Of a stretch of 64,000 bases of DNA, positions 12,016 through 24,146 are shown in pieces. The stretch is from Alloascoidea africana (Eukaryota; Ascomycota; Alloascoideomycetes; Alloascoideales; Alloascoideaceae). Location: contig JAKTTT010000042.1 in NCBI GenBank assembly GCA_030581615.1, positions 124,001-188,000 of the forward strand, given 5' to 3'. The stretch's first letter is position 1, and every line of letters begins with the position of its first letter. The position numbers and the translations under genes are program-made. The notes beneath the pieces are model-generated. The model was not told where the DNA came from, ran no database searches, and worked only from the letters and a program-made list of their open reading frames with translations.

Positions 12016-15000
12016 TGTTCTAAGTGGGGAAATGCTTGGTTTGAAGATGAAGGATTGATAGGAGAAATGCTGCGAATATTGTGTTTAAATATCTTTGGTT
12101 TAGTGAGCTTTGGGTTAGATAAGGGTCCTTCTTTAAACGGGTACACTGAGTGTGACGATAGCACGCCATACAATCTGTTTAGTGATAAATAAATGAGATT
12201 TTGTTCATAATCATTCAAAGATATTAAGAATTCCACTTTTCTTTCGGCCGCAAACGGCTTATCCGAGGGGATATTATTGATAAAGAAAACATCAAGTTGT
12301 GCCGGATTAACTCTGAAGCTTATGGGACTGAGGCGCAGAAGGGCAGCGTGAGGTTTGTATTGTTACGCGCTATCGTTGCCTCGCGTCATCGAGTCTAGAG
12401 TTCATTTGTAGAAAGCCTAAATGAAACATTCTCAACGATTTATTTTAACTGGCTTGCATATTGTATTGAAATTCAGATCGCCAAAGAAAGTTGAGGAATA
12501 GTATCCTCAATGTGCATACAATCAATTACTACGGCTCCAGCTGGCACGGGTGAAAACCAGCTAGAAAGCCGTATCACCTAATGACAAGGGAAGCACTTAT
12601 AAAACAGCAGAGTTTGTACAAAACACGGGTCTTTTTGCAGGGGATGGGGGGATACAAGTTCCCCACTTTATACGATGACTTTAGAGAGTAAGCTAATGCT
12701 TCTTGAGGCCGAGTCAGTATTAGAGTGCTCTCAAGATCATCTTCATCGATTACATTCTTAGCAGTTTTCATGTTGGAAATCCGAGATTTCTTGTTACATT
12801 AACTATCAGCCTTCGGTGTAAAACATTCGAGTGCCATGTATAAAACCAAACCAGATTGGGTTCTAACAATGCCTTTCGCACAATAGCATAGTATATCATA
12901 CTTTTGTACAGGAGCGAGCCAATGTAGAGAACTCTTCCATTATGTGAACAAGTCTTTTGAAAATCGAATCTAAAACAAGAGCGGTGAGGCATAATAGTTC
13001 CCTTACCTGCGGTATCATTGGAGTCCCTGCATTTCATGACGAATCGTCACACAACTCCGGATTTTTGCCTGTCTAAAATGTCAATCCAGTGACTAGCTGA
13101 TTTCTCTACATGGATGGTCACTACCTACTGATACATTATCCTATTAGCTGAGCATAGATCTCAACAGTATGCCATATTGATTAGCTTAGAAGCTAGTTCT
13201 TTAGTTGGTCAAAAATGAACTCGACACTGATCATGTTTTCTCTCATTTGATTGAGAAGAAAACCATTCTCATTTTTTTCCTCAGTTGAGTTCGTTTTAGT
13301 TTTTCCGTTAGCTTCTCTGGGCATAGCAAGGTTTTTAAGAGGAATTCTTAATTTATTTTCAGTCACTGCCTTATCACCAAAATTGTCATTTAGTCATTTA
13401 ACACTCTCTTGACGTAAAATATGGAGCATGTTTGTGACTCTATTCTTCGCATCCAAATAGTCACTTGGAAAATCAGTTCTAAATTATCAAACTATGAAGG
13501 AGCCAAGACGAATCCTTCTAACTTGTTCTATCTAGCACAAAGCATTTTCTGAGGAAACCAATAGCAACCATTTTCCTAATTGCACAGGGGGAATATTTTT
13601 GGGTATCAAATCTTTTGAGCTTCTATACTCTCAAATTCCTAATGTGAGGCTAGCAACAGAGATCAAGAATATGGCCGTGTTTTTTTTAAACATCCTTTAA
13701 AGTCCTATTAAACTAACAGGCCGTGCACTACCGCCTGAACCTTAACCACACAACACCATTGTTGTCGGTTGAACTTTTAGTGAAAATTCTCAAAGAAAGA
13801 AAACAAAACAAAATAGAATCAATGATCAAATAATTTTAACCATTAATGATGCCGCATTTAGCAATTTTTAATGTAACTTTTGTTGCTAAACTGTAAACAC
13901 AAATGGATAGTAGAGGGCGGATGGATTGGTTGAGAAAGCACTGGAAGAATGGAGAAAGAAGAAGGATACAGGAAGGACGGAAGAAGCCAGAAGAGCAAGA
14001 TAAGGAGAGAACATATAAACAAGATAGAATCCATAGTAGAATAGAATCTTGGGCCTCTTAGGCTTACATAAACTTGTCTAATATTTTGAGAGTAGACCCT
14101 TACATAGTTTTGCAGGCCTGGGCTAATTGAGCTTCGGGTAGGTGGTTCATAGAATATCGACTACTAACTTTGATATGAACATGAAAATACCTTAGAACGA
14201 TGGTTAATAGTTTTAATAGAAAATTTGGAAGATTAGTAAAATTCTATAACCCTACTAAAGTGAATTTGAGCCATGTCGCATTTGTAGAGTAGCAAAATGA
14301 ACAGAAACAAACTCCAGTTGACGAAGAAATGAATGTAGCTGATCGATTATATTTATATTACTCTGCGATGGCCCAGTCACTGTCATTATGCGACCAACCC
14401 TATTTACAATTCCGCATTGTCAGAATACCCAATTTTGTTCGTATATGGCCACCTTCCCAATTTACACTTTGATATCTAGGGAAATTAAAGCTTCAAGCCT
14501 TGTAGAACCGTAAGGCCAAGTTGATAAATTTGTTACGGTCATCGTTAGACATTTCCTGGCATTGGACATATGATCCAGACTGTCAGTTAACATTACATTA
14601 GAAAACGTCCAGAGCTTTTGAGTTGCTGACTATCTATTTGTGGGAGATAATAATCCCAACTGAAAGCCTCCGAATCAAAGGAAGCTGCCCAAGACCGAGT
14701 TGTCTCTGGAATCAGGAAAACTTTGAATGTATATTAATTTTTAGTGCTGTTTCATACAAAGGTTGACTTCAAGATGCTTCATACTTCTACTAACATCTCA
14801 TTCTCAAATTTTCATTTGCTTTTGATACCTCTCAATAATAGATAAAAACCAGCAATCCTATCAAGTAGAAGGGTGGGCGAATATGGCAAGGCTGTGAGAG
14901 TCTTGTGGTATTTTGTCTGAAGAAAGAAATACAATAGATAGAAGATAAGGGCCAGGCGGCATTGTTCATCTCACTTGTAAGTGGAATGGTTCAACCAAGG

Positions 15001-16198
15001 AAGAGTGCCCAAGACGAAGATATTTGCCCTTTAATTCACGGAAACACTGTTCCTAAATGTCATGCCAGGAACCCCAGATGGACTGAAAACCGCCAGAGGT
15101 TGTATATAGTAACAAATAAATATAGTTGTAGTTTAAAATTTACATCACTTTGAAGATGGATAAACAGCCGATTGATAGGCTTTAAGACAATAATCAAGCA
15201 TCTACCTTGACTGTCTTGGTTGAATGGCATTTAGCTGAAAGCTTTTGTTGTACGATTGCTAACGCATTTATTGTTGCAACAGATGTGTTTTCTTTCCCTA
15301 TTTACTAAATCAGATAGGAACAAAAACATAAGTTTGACACACGCACTTTTCAAGTTACTAGACTGCTTTCTCCTCCGCCATTCGTCTCATCAGAATAACT
15401 TTGTGCCATCAACTGAGAAGCATAGGGGCGAGCTAGGTTGCTCTATGAATGAGCAGGAATTTCCCAAGTTCTTGTCACCCCAAGTCAATGGTTACGTGGT
15501 TTTACTGTCACCAAAAAATAAGAAAGGAGGACGAAAGGCTCTCCTTCAGTTTTCTAATTGATTTCTCTTCGTTTACCACTCCACTAAGTAAGCTTTAAGA
15601 ATGTCGGCGTATGATCAACTGATCCGTAAGCCGACTTGATTTCAACTGTAACAATTTATATGGTTCCAGTTCTTTATTCATAATCTAAACTATATGGATT
15701 TGTAGAAGAAGTCTGGTCCCCTGCTATGTTTTCTGGATGATGTTGAAATTAGGTTTGTGTTGTTCAGCCATCTTTTCCTCTTCTAGTGGTTATCACAAAA
15801 CTCTAAATCTCTTCAAGGTCGACTGCAGTCCTGCTTTTCCATAATCGGCTACTTTGCATAGCAACTCTACATGGCGTTGGAGGGATTTTGTCAAAAGTAG
15901 TGCTGTTTACGGAAAGTGTGCTTAGAGTTGCATACATGGGTATCCTATTGTAGACAATGTGTTGTTGGTTGTTCCCATAATAAGTAAAAAGGTATATGAC
16001 CTTGCAGTTGGCTGTGAATATCTGTCCTGTTATGGTAATGACGCCCAATCGCATATGTTTGTCTCAGCCATCTCCAACCATTCTTTGAATCATTTAAGAG
16101 CGTTTGTGATGTCCCAAGGTAAAATGTTCATTTAATTCGCCGGCTCCTCTCCATTTTTCAAGTATATCTGCACCATCTATTATTTTACTAAAGCAATA
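12016..16198. other. Large gene-poor interval
   Basis: About 4.2 kb without a convincing gene. Open frames are short (the longest about 101 codons at 15256-15561), overlap at random and show no recognised domain. A degenerate LTR-like stretch lies at about 13900-14075 and is listed separately. The left end must contain the subtilase promoter. I see no tRNA or other RNA signature. Confidence 0.5.
13900..14075 (+). repeat. Candidate degenerate solo LTR (copy A)
   Basis: A purine-rich stretch with GGAAGGACGGAAGAAG is followed by a TATA-like ACATATAAACA, TAGAATCCATAG and CTCTTAGGCTTACA. The same order of motifs recurs at about 53940-54095 near the other end of the window. This arrangement resembles the TATA and R regions of yeast Ty-type LTRs, so both may be old solo LTRs of one family. 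Ends and target-site duplications are not clear. It is a non-coding fossil if the reading is right. Confidence 0.3.
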
Positions 16199-16507
16199 AT
16201 GAAAATTTCAGTTGTTACATCAGGATTTTGCCTCTCAATGCTCTCCATGGCTGGTCTGAGCAGTTGTACCAGCACAACAACTACTACCACAGAGATTCAT
16301 ACCACTTTGAAAACAACAGAGGTTATCACTATGTGCGCACCATCCATAACAGACTGCCCAGTATCAAGTCAGCCTCCGTCACCTTCAAATTCGTCTACAC
16401 CAGACCCCCCAGTGGTTTCCACAGCAGAGGGTTCAAGTGGCAAGCTCAGCGTGGGCGGTTCAGTAGCAGCGGCTGGTGCAATTTTGCTGGCTGGAATATT
16501 GTGTTGA
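16199..16507 (+). CDS. Small Ser/Thr-rich GPI-anchored wall protein (predicted)
   Basis: Protein of 102 aa with no enzyme domain. It has an N-terminal hydrophobic signal (MKISVVTSGFCLSMLSMAGL), then a Thr-rich stretch with a TTEVITMCAPSITDCP segment. That segment resembles the T-x-C-x-P-x-x-T-x-C-P modules of yeast cell-wall mannoproteins. A Pro/Ser linker follows, then a hydrophobic tail (VAAAGAILLAGILC) behind small residues EGSSGKLS that could serve as the GPI cleavage site. Four cysteines lie beyond the signal or in the tail. I infer a small, heavily O-mannosylated wall or plasma-membrane protein. The start ATG at 16199 directly precedes the signal. The exact family is unknown. Confidence 0.65.
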   Translation: MKISVVTSGFCLSMLSMAGLSSCTSTTTTTTEIHTTLKTTEVITMCAPSITDCPVSSQPPSPSNSSTPDPPVVSTAEGSSGKLSVGGSVAAAGAILLAGILC

Positions 16508-17370
16508 CTCTAAAAGGTTGATCAATACCAAGTTGATTATTAATAAAAGGAAAAACTGGTTGAATCCTATGGATTGTATTTTATCTAACATACCGGAGAC
16601 AGTAGCCTCCATCTGTATCATAATAATCTCTATGAAAGACGCTTTTGTTTCTGACTTTGATTGTATCTGGCTTTTTATTCTTGCAATGCTAATAGTTTCA
16701 TAAGAGTTAATTTAAATTCCTCAGAATGAGCTGTATCTCTATTTCTGCTTTCCTTTTACGAAATAAATCAGGCTGTGGTTGAACTATGGCATTCTATGTG
16801 TAGGCGAACTACACCCACTCAAAAACACAGAACGATAAATACTGTATATAGTTAACAATTAATACTTTCTAACGAGCTTCTAATTTTCAGTGCACCGAAA
16901 CCTAACTTCCAAGCAATTCGGGATTATTGCAATTCTGAAGGTGATATTCGGTGATGTTGGAAAGGAATCTTTTAGCATCTGAAGCCTTGAAAGAAATAAT
17001 GCGACAAAAATACGCTATACTGCCCTATAGGAAATCTGATGAATCCAATTTTGCTTCAATTCATCTACCGCTTAAGGTTGAGGTACGAATACAATAGCAA
17101 TCTCTTGTAGACCATTTTTATCATATACAATATAAAGTTACTTTCAGTAGAAATGGTAATAATAAAAATTAAAGATGCAAATTATGCTGATTCGTTGGGG
17201 CTCTCATACTCTATCAGAAATCCTAAAGCTCTACCACACGTACTAGAGATGAAAATCTCGCACCATTGTGTATCGTTTTAAATGTTGATAGAATAGGTCG
17301 AAATGTCCACACAATTTCCATTCCAATTACATGCCTTGGTTGATCTCTATGATTTGATAAACTTCTTGGT
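16508..17370. other. Intergenic, no gene seen
   Basis: This 863-base AT-rich interval lies between the converging wall-protein gene and the complex I subunit gene. Open frames are short and unsupported, and no RNA gene or repeat was recognised. Confidence 0.6.
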
Positions 17371-17717
17371 TTACTCGGGTACACCAGTTAACTTTCTGAT
17401 GGTCGATTCGATCCCTTTTGCATCTAATCCATCTAAGGACGCTTTGGCCTCTTTACCAAACTCGAATCGAGCATAGACTGTTGGTTTCAGTTGACTTGCT
17501 TCACGAATTAAGACGGGTAGAGCAGGATTGTGTTTTTTGATAGTTGGGTATGATTTCACGAGAAACGATCTTTTATATACAAGTTAGTCGTTAGATTCTA
17601 AGATCACACTGTCGCTAAAAAGGCATACCTGAGCGAGGAACTTGCTTGATCATTTTGACACAGGTGAAATCGTAGCTCTTTCACGGCCTTGGGAAAAACA
17701 TATCGTAGTGCGCTCAT
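17371..17717 (-). CDS. Complex I accessory subunit NDUFA2/B8-like
   Basis: A 95-aa thioredoxin-fold accessory subunit of mitochondrial NADH:ubiquinone oxidoreductase. It has two exons, 17629-17717 and 17371-17569, with a 59-nt intron (donor GTATGC, branch CTAAC, acceptor AAAAG) that splits an Arg codon. The spliced protein reads MSALRYVFPKAVKELRFHLC..., then SLRSFLVKSYPTIKKHNP, LPVLIREAS and YARFEFGKE. These match the family pattern of an R-x-H-L-C-Q N-terminus followed by LPILIREC and a WARY-FG-type motif. The length is normal for the family. Together with the 30-kDa subunit gene at 30.5 kb, it shows the organism keeps a proton-pumping complex I. Confidence 0.87.
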
Positions 17718-17995
17718 CTTCTGCAACTGGTGTATGTATTCAAAAGGTGAAAGTGTTGAAGGAAGAGCTCACAGCTTAACGCTCAGCCGGCAAATGAGAG
17801 AACAGTAATTATAAAGTGCACAAGTGTGGCGTTGCTACTATACTTGTACCAGTTACACCCATACACCTCTTCTCGTACTTTGCAAAATCTAGATGAAAAG
17901 TCTAATTCATATACGAAGCAGTTGTTCCATAATTCTTTTCTATCTACCTTTCAATCTAAACATGCTGATCTTTCCGTTAAACAAATAAAAAGCAA

Positions 17996-19954
17996 TCATT
18001 TTTTGTTGTTTTCTGTGCTTGAGTAAGTCGCGTCCAAGTTTTCGGGATCTCGTAAAAGCGGATCGATCTCTCCGTCCTCACCAGGACGGCCATCGGCTCC
18101 AAGCACTTTGCCAATAAACCCAGATACCGACTGGCTACCTCTACGGACATGGCTCAAAATACTTCTCTCCTCGGCATACTTGTCTAAATCGACCTCCGGA
18201 GGTTCAATGTCCTCTGGATCTATTACTGAAGGCGATTGGAAACTTCCAACGATAGATCCCGCCCCAAATCTTGTTGGTGATGTAGCAATATGCTGAGAAG
18301 TAGATTCGTTCAAACGCGCTGCTGAATTTCTTGCAAGGGCAGCGGGAGAAGGTGTGATTATTGGGGAAGGCAAATCTCCTCCATTGAAGCCGGACCTTCC
18401 GCTGAAAATTGAATTTGCGTCTCCAGCTGCGCTCCCTGCTCGTCTTCGAGACCTAGAACCGTTACCACTGAAAACTGAGGTATTATCAACTAAAGGTCCA
18501 GGACTGCGACCCCGGCCCCGGCGTTGTGCGGACGTGTTTACGCTGAATATAGAAGAAGATTGGTCCCCAAAAATCGAGTCCATTTCCTCCAACTGCAGAC
18601 CTTTCGTTTCCGGATAAATGAAGAACACGACGATTGCGGAGAGCATACAAAAGAATGCATGTAGAAGATAAAGTCTCCATCCGATTAGTTCTTGTAATAC
18701 TGGCGTTTGCTCGCCAACGATCCAGTTGAAAACCCAGTTCGAGGCTGTTGACAGAGAAGCTCCCTTAGCACGAACGCTGAGAGGCAAGATCTCTGGTGGG
18801 TAAAGCCAGGGAACAGGACCCCATGAGTAACCAAAAAACGCATTAAAAACAATCACCGAAAAGACAACCAGCGTAGGGGTAGATGGGATATTCAAAAACA
18901 TAAAATACGAGATCGATGACAGTGCAACAGACATTATCACTGCTCCCGAGATGAGTATCACCCTTCTTCCCCATCGGTCCACCAAATACCAAGGAGGAAT
19001 GGTGCTGAAGAAGTAGATAATACTGTTGATGCCTGTCATTAAGATCGCATCGCGGCCAACCCAACCGGCTTGCTCAAAGACTAGCGGAGCGTAATAAGAA
19101 ATAACATTGATTCCGTTTAACTGTGCAAAAGCTTGAGAAGAAACAGCAATGATCACGCGTCTTTTATACCGCCTCCACATATAGCTATAAGATCGCTCTC
19201 CTTCCATACGATGTATTAAAACCCCTTCTTTTATTGAACGGTATTCGTCTCGAGCACGGGGACTTTGTATATCGCCTCCACCCTGTAAACACGCTATAAC
19301 TACAATACCTTCTTCGTCATGGTCGGTATCGAGCAACCACCGTGGCGATTCGCATATTAGAAAGGAACCAAAATATAATAAAGCTCCCATAACGCATTGG
19401 ATAAGAAGCGGTATTCTCCAGGAATGATCGTTCTCTATAAACGAGCAGAAGTAGTCGACCCAGACTGAGGAAGAATATCCAACAATGTTTCCAGTAAATT
19501 CGATACATGCTAGCTTTCCTCTGTTGTGAGGAGGAGAAATTTCGGACTGGTAAACGGGAACGATCGTGGATAACATGCCTACACCAATACCGCTAATAAA
19601 TCTTCCCAGGATAAGCCATCCCATGTTTGTGCTGAAGGTTTGAATGAAACCTCCAATGATGAAGATGAATGAGCCATGTCTGATAGTTCGCCGGCGGCCG
19701 ATCACGTCTCCGATTTTGCCAACGCAAAGAGAAGAAATCAGGGCACCGATCTCGAGAATGGCTACCATAGTTCCGATGGTAGCTCGGGATGGTTGGTTAA
19801 AGTAGTCTTTGAAGTATGGTCCTGTGATGATGCCCGACATGACCCCTTGGTCGTACCCAAAGAGGAATACACCAAGACTAACAAACATCGTTGTAAAGTA
19901 TATCAGTTTGGAGCCCGTCAGTCCGGAGACCTTTTGGTTCCTTATTGATGCCAT
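17996..19954 (-). CDS. MFS sugar porter with long cytosolic C-tail
   Basis: Predicted 12-TM plasma-membrane sugar transporter of 652 aa. Diagnostic motifs in order: FLFGYDQGVMSG in TM1, the loop motif GDVIGRRR, a PESPRWL-type CESPRWLLD after TM6, QLNGINVISYYAP in TM7, VDRWGRR in the second half, and PETKGLQLEEMD after TM12. This is the sugar porter (hexose transporter) family. A hydrophilic tail of about 160 residues follows, rich in Ser, Arg and Gly. It is longer than in ordinary hexose carriers, so a regulatory or sensor-like role is possible, though I see no Snf3/Rgt2-type repeat. The substrate is unknown. The ATG at 19952-19954 is the natural start. Confidence 0.87.
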   Translation of the reverse strand: MASIRNQKVSGLTGSKLIYFTTMFVSLGVFLFGYDQGVMSGIITGPYFKDYFNQPSRATIGTMVAILEIGALISSLCVGKIGDVIGRRRTIRHGSFIFIIGGFIQTFSTNMGWLILGRFISGIGVGMLSTIVPVYQSEISPPHNRGKLACIEFTGNIVGYSSSVWVDYFCSFIENDHSWRIPLLIQCVMGALLYFGSFLICESPRWLLDTDHDEEGIVVIACLQGGGDIQSPRARDEYRSIKEGVLIHRMEGERSYSYMWRRYKRRVIIAVSSQAFAQLNGINVISYYAPLVFEQAGWVGRDAILMTGINSIIYFFSTIPPWYLVDRWGRRVILISGAVIMSVALSSISYFMFLNIPSTPTLVVFSVIVFNAFFGYSWGPVPWLYPPEILPLSVRAKGASLSTASNWVFNWIVGEQTPVLQELIGWRLYLLHAFFCMLSAIVVFFIYPETKGLQLEEMDSIFGDQSSSIFSVNTSAQRRGRGRSPGPLVDNTSVFSGNGSRSRRRAGSAAGDANSIFSGRSGFNGGDLPSPIITPSPAALARNSAARLNESTSQHIATSPTRFGAGSIVGSFQSPSVIDPEDIEPPEVDLDKYAEERSILSHVRRGSQSVSGFIGKVLGADGRPGEDGEIDPLLRDPENLDATYSSTENNKK

Positions 19955-22900
19955 GGCTCTCTGTGCTGTCTACTGTTTCTGGTGCTAGTTGGGAAAAAGT
20001 AGAAAATGTGAGTCGAGAGGTGTATATATGGAGAGGAGTGGAAGAAGTGCTGTGGTTAAAAAGATTGTGTAGATCCACTCTGCACCCCACATCTGGAGGA
20101 ATTCTGTGACTTGGTCACCATTTCAATATTTGAAATGTTGTTCTGACGTAATGATCGGAAAAGAATGAAGGCAAGAAACGTGTGACTAGTCTATATTCCT
20201 GCACTTCCATAGCCTCAAATTATGCCTGGAGCTTGTGGATGATGCTGAATGGAAGAAGTCATGAAAGCGAAATCAGTTTATTTTCTACTAGTGTATCTGT
20301 GATGATATAAAGGCATTCATTTTGTTTGTCTACCGAGGCGTGTAGATCAAAAACCTGTTGTTGTGCGATAAAGCGAGAAAGTGAACAGCCATCAGCCCCA
20401 ATGTTCTCTATTTGCCAAGAACTGCGGCAAAGTTTCGACCCTTATCTGTGTAAGATGTAAGTGTCAAGAGCTGATGCTGCAGAGCAGTATGGAGTAACAA
20501 ATAAACCGAAAGAGAGGACAAGTTTCTTTGCTTTGTGAAAGGTCCATTGAACCCTGCACGAAGCAGAGCTGTAAGAGCGCAGGCACAACCTTTATCTGAT
20601 AGATAAGACACCAGCACTTGGGCTGCTAACTAGATCACTAGCTGTCAATTCTCCGGTGTCCTCCCATTGTTCAACCTAGTAAATGCATCACGATTCTCAA
20701 TAGGTCAATGATAAGCTTTCTGTGGAAAAAGCACAAAAGGCTTTGATGATTACTGTGCTGGCAATACTTTGAATAACAGCTTCCTTCTCGAGTTTCATTA
20801 ATACTTGCAAAGTACATATTGTTCTATGACACAGCTCAGATGTCTCGAGGCCAACAATTTGGTAGACCGTTGAAACGAGGGATTCATTGATTCCTTATCT
20901 GTCGTAGGACGATCCATGCTCTTAACACTTCGAGGCAAGGACCAAACAACCTACCACCGAAAAGACAACTAAAATGTGTGAGAGTTAAGAAAATGTTGTT
21001 TGGGGCTACTTGAAAGTTCTTGATGGTTTGTGGAAACCGAGGACTCATCGAGTATTTGGATAACCTGTCATCACTGGAGGATGTAAGGGTTAACGTTTAC
21101 ATATTGTGGTAAGTTCGGAACCCGAACCCTTGCTAGGGTGTGAGACACCGGAGCGCCAACAATTTAAAGACGCTGAACCATCTCGAACTGCTTTGAACTT
21201 TCACTTTTACAGAATACAAAGGTTTCGCAAAGTTGTTAGTATGGTTTCTAAACTCTCTGGAACGTCATTACAGGACGGTTCACCTTAGAATGATGTTGAA
21301 AATAAGTCAACAAGATGGACTCGAAATGTCCTAAGAATCTAATGTACAAGTAGTGGGGACCAGAATAGACTGCGAATAGGCTAATTTGTTTTGTCTCAAG
21401 AGATGTTATTAGCAAAAACTTTAGAGCGTTCAATTGCTGTATAGTTGATTTATCGACATGCCTATTATCTAAACTTTTCATCCAAACCAGTTTGGCCTGC
21501 TGTGGGATTTGTTATTCCTTATATGTAGTGCGAAACTTTTATGATTCGAAGAAGTTTGTGGCAGTTTAGATACACTAGAATTTCCACAACTATTCCTGTT
21601 CAGCTCCGTTAATGGCAAACCAGCTTTTTTCTCTTTTGCAGTTTTCACATGTTGCAACTATGTTCTGTGCTCTGCAGCAGGTTCTTTGAATTAAGGTCTC
21701 TTATAGAGAAAATACTTCAAAATACATTCTATTATGCTGTTGATTTAACTACAAACTGAATACATGAGCTGTTATAGAGTTGCTTCGTTATGATATCCAC
21801 TACATTTTGTAGACTGCGAAGGAAAACTCCATAACGTAGAGTGTAGCACAAGACCAAAAGAGGGCGAAAATTTGGTCTCGGCTTTACACCACTTGAAGCT
21901 GAAACTAGTTGGCTTAGCACTTGAGGACTTCACCCGAGTCTTAAAAATGGAGACAATCACATCTGATTCCCGTGTAAGGAAACCCTGAACAATTGTTACC
22001 AATAAGGAGCCTTTTTTTGACGTTTGGATTCGGTCCACCGCAACTTCCATGTTCACAAGTCTCCATAAATTCAACTTTTGAGCATGAACTGTGGTAAGAA
22101 ACAGTTTTCTCCATTAATCCGAGTGTCGATACTCAACGCGAGATTATAATACGACAGGGTCCTGTTGCATGGTGGGGTGGTGGGGGTCTGCAAACGCAAA
22201 GGGCATGTAGGGAAGTGGGGTAGGGGTCAAAGTGGGAATCAATTTGTTTACCAATTCGCAGTTCGCCTGGAAAGATTCTCCAGGTGCTAGTTTACATCTC
22301 AAGTAGAGCATGCTCTTGGTCAAACCGTTCTGATTGCTTCCCAAGGTATCGCAAGAGCACAAACATCCAACATTTAAGCATTAACTCCTCGTGCTCTAAG
22401 GTTATCATATATAAACAGCAAGAGCTTGTTTCGCTTAAAAAATAAATGTCTGAAAGAGTCAGAAGGGCTGTGGGCGTGGAGTAAACGGACGTAGAGGAGT
22501 TCAAAGGCGCATATTAGGATACTAAATTATAAGAAACAATGCCAAGACTCCTATGGAGAAGACCAATCTTTAACACTAGATAAATCAAGTGTAAATAGTT
22601 CAAAAGAATTAAAGATTGTTCAAAAACTTTGAACCTCGGAATCGATGTTTGGTGTAGGACATAACCGATGGTATGGAATAATCCAGCTCTAGATCCACCA
22701 TTCCCCTCTTTACAATGAACTCAGCATAATTATTAACATGTCATTTGTCATTCTCACAACGGTTTAGAAATTAATTTGCTAGTACGTTGGACTATTACTT
22801 GTACCATGAGATTATACTCTTTTATCAAGAGCTACGGTAAATAATAGGGAAAAACTGTTTGTTTCTCTAGTATGCAGGGACCAAGCTACAAATCTCTCTT

Positions 22901-23348
22901 TCACACCCTAAAAGTCAAATCTGAAGGAAAATAGGAAGATCAGAACTTGTCCTGCTATAATGTACTAAAAAAACCTGTTGCAAAAAATAAAATAAAACAG
23001 GAAGCACGAGCTAGGATGCAAGGGAATGTAGACATGGGGAAGTTGGACCAGAATATTCAGCCCTCTTGTAAGCGTACATTGGCATGTCCGACCTAACGCT
23101 GAAAATCTACGAAAATGCCCATAACACACTACAAATGAAGGAAACGATTAACCAATCTTGGCAGCCTTTCTTGTTTGGGGTTACGACTACCCCTCCTCTC
23201 TGAATACAGTATATAAATCCTTATAAATCCATTCCAGTCTAGTTACTTCTTTATCAACCAGCTTTCCCTTTCTGTATCCCAACACTGGATCCCAGCTTAA
23301 TTATTCACCTTCTGATCAATTACTTTCAATATCAGCCCTCATTTAAAA
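19955..23348. other. Large gene-poor interval
   Basis: About 3.4 kb between the divergently transcribed sugar porter and acetate permease genes. Only short, overlapping open frames occur and none has a recognisable product. Both flanking genes have their promoters here, and the length suggests extended regulatory sequence. A TATA element next to the permease is listed separately. Confidence 0.5.
23210..23218 (+). promoter_or_regulatory. TATA box of acetate permease gene
   Basis: TATATAAAT lies about 130 bases before the ATG at 23349. A CTACCCCTCC GC-box-like element sits just upstream, which could be a carbon-source-responsive site. Confidence 0.5.
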
Positions 23349-24146
23349 ATGTCTAACGACTTGGAGAAAGGATACATTGCCAACGACTCTGGTTCTGGTT
23401 CAAACACAGCATTGCCAAACGTTTCCAAAGTTCAGACTTCAGGGCACATCGATGGCCGTGAAGTGATACACATTGGTGACACAATTGTATATAAGCATGA
23501 ATTTATCGAGGCTTTTGGAGGCTCTCTCATTCCTGGAAAACAAGATGCTCCAATTCACAAGTTTGCGAATCCTGCTCCACTTGGCCTCAGTGCATTTGCC
23601 CTTACAACTTTTGTTCTCTCTCTTATCAACGCAAGAGCCGGCGATGTTTCAAAGCCTAACGTTGTTGTCGGCCTTGCTTTCTTCTACGGAGGTCTAATTC
23701 AGCTTCTAGCTGGTATGTGGGAGATTGCAGTTGAGAACACTTTCGGTGGAACTGCGCTTTCATCTTATGGCGGTTTCTGGATGTCTTGGGGTGCAATCCA
23801 AGTTGACGCGTTTGGAATTGTCTCTTCCTACGAAGGCGATAAACATCAGCTGTCTACAGCAATTGGATTTTACCTTTGCGGCTGGTGGATCTTTACAACA
23901 ATGATGACTTTGTGCACTTTGAAGTCTACTGTCGCATTCTTTGCATTATTTGCTTCTCTTGACGTTACTTTCTTCCTCCTCATGCTTGGTGACTTACTGG
24001 AAGCCCCAGGATGTACAAAGGCAGGTGGAATCATGGGAGTAATTACAGCCTTTTTGGGATGGTACAATGCCTATGCAGGCGTGGCCACGAAGGAGAACTC
24101 ATATATTCCTGTTAAAGTCATCCATATGCCCGGAGCAAGGAAGTAA
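23349..24146 (+). CDS. Acetate permease, GPR1/FUN34/YaaH (ATO) family
   Basis: Membrane protein of 265 aa, equivalent to yeast Ady2/Ato and Yarrowia Gpr1, which import acetate with protons or influence acetate and ammonium export. The N-terminal ~75 residues are hydrophilic and cytosolic. The family signature NPAPLGLSAFALTTF then opens TM1, and six hydrophobic segments follow. Other conserved features include FYGGLIQLLAGMWEIAVENTFGGTALSSYGGFW and a short C-terminal tail; the first of these contains the FGGTALSSYG motif. The gene is intronless. Two acetyl-CoA synthetases elsewhere in the window would act on the imported acetate, though they are not adjacent. The ATG is set by the full N-terminal region. 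Confidence 0.93.
   Translation: MSNDLEKGYIANDSGSGSNTALPNVSKVQTSGHIDGREVIHIGDTIVYKHEFIEAFGGSLIPGKQDAPIHKFANPAPLGLSAFALTTFVLSLINARAGDVSKPNVVVGLAFFYGGLIQLLAGMWEIAVENTFGGTALSSYGGFWMSWGAIQVDAFGIVSSYEGDKHQLSTAIGFYLCGWWIFTTMMTLCTLKSTVAFFALFASLDVTFFLLMLGDLLEAPGCTKAGGIMGVITAFLGWYNAYAGVATKENSYIPVKVIHMPGARK

Noticed and set aside
14962-15561. Plus-strand frames of 63 and 101 codons in the gene-poor gap
   Set aside because: No domain, no splice signals joining them, and protein composition looks random.
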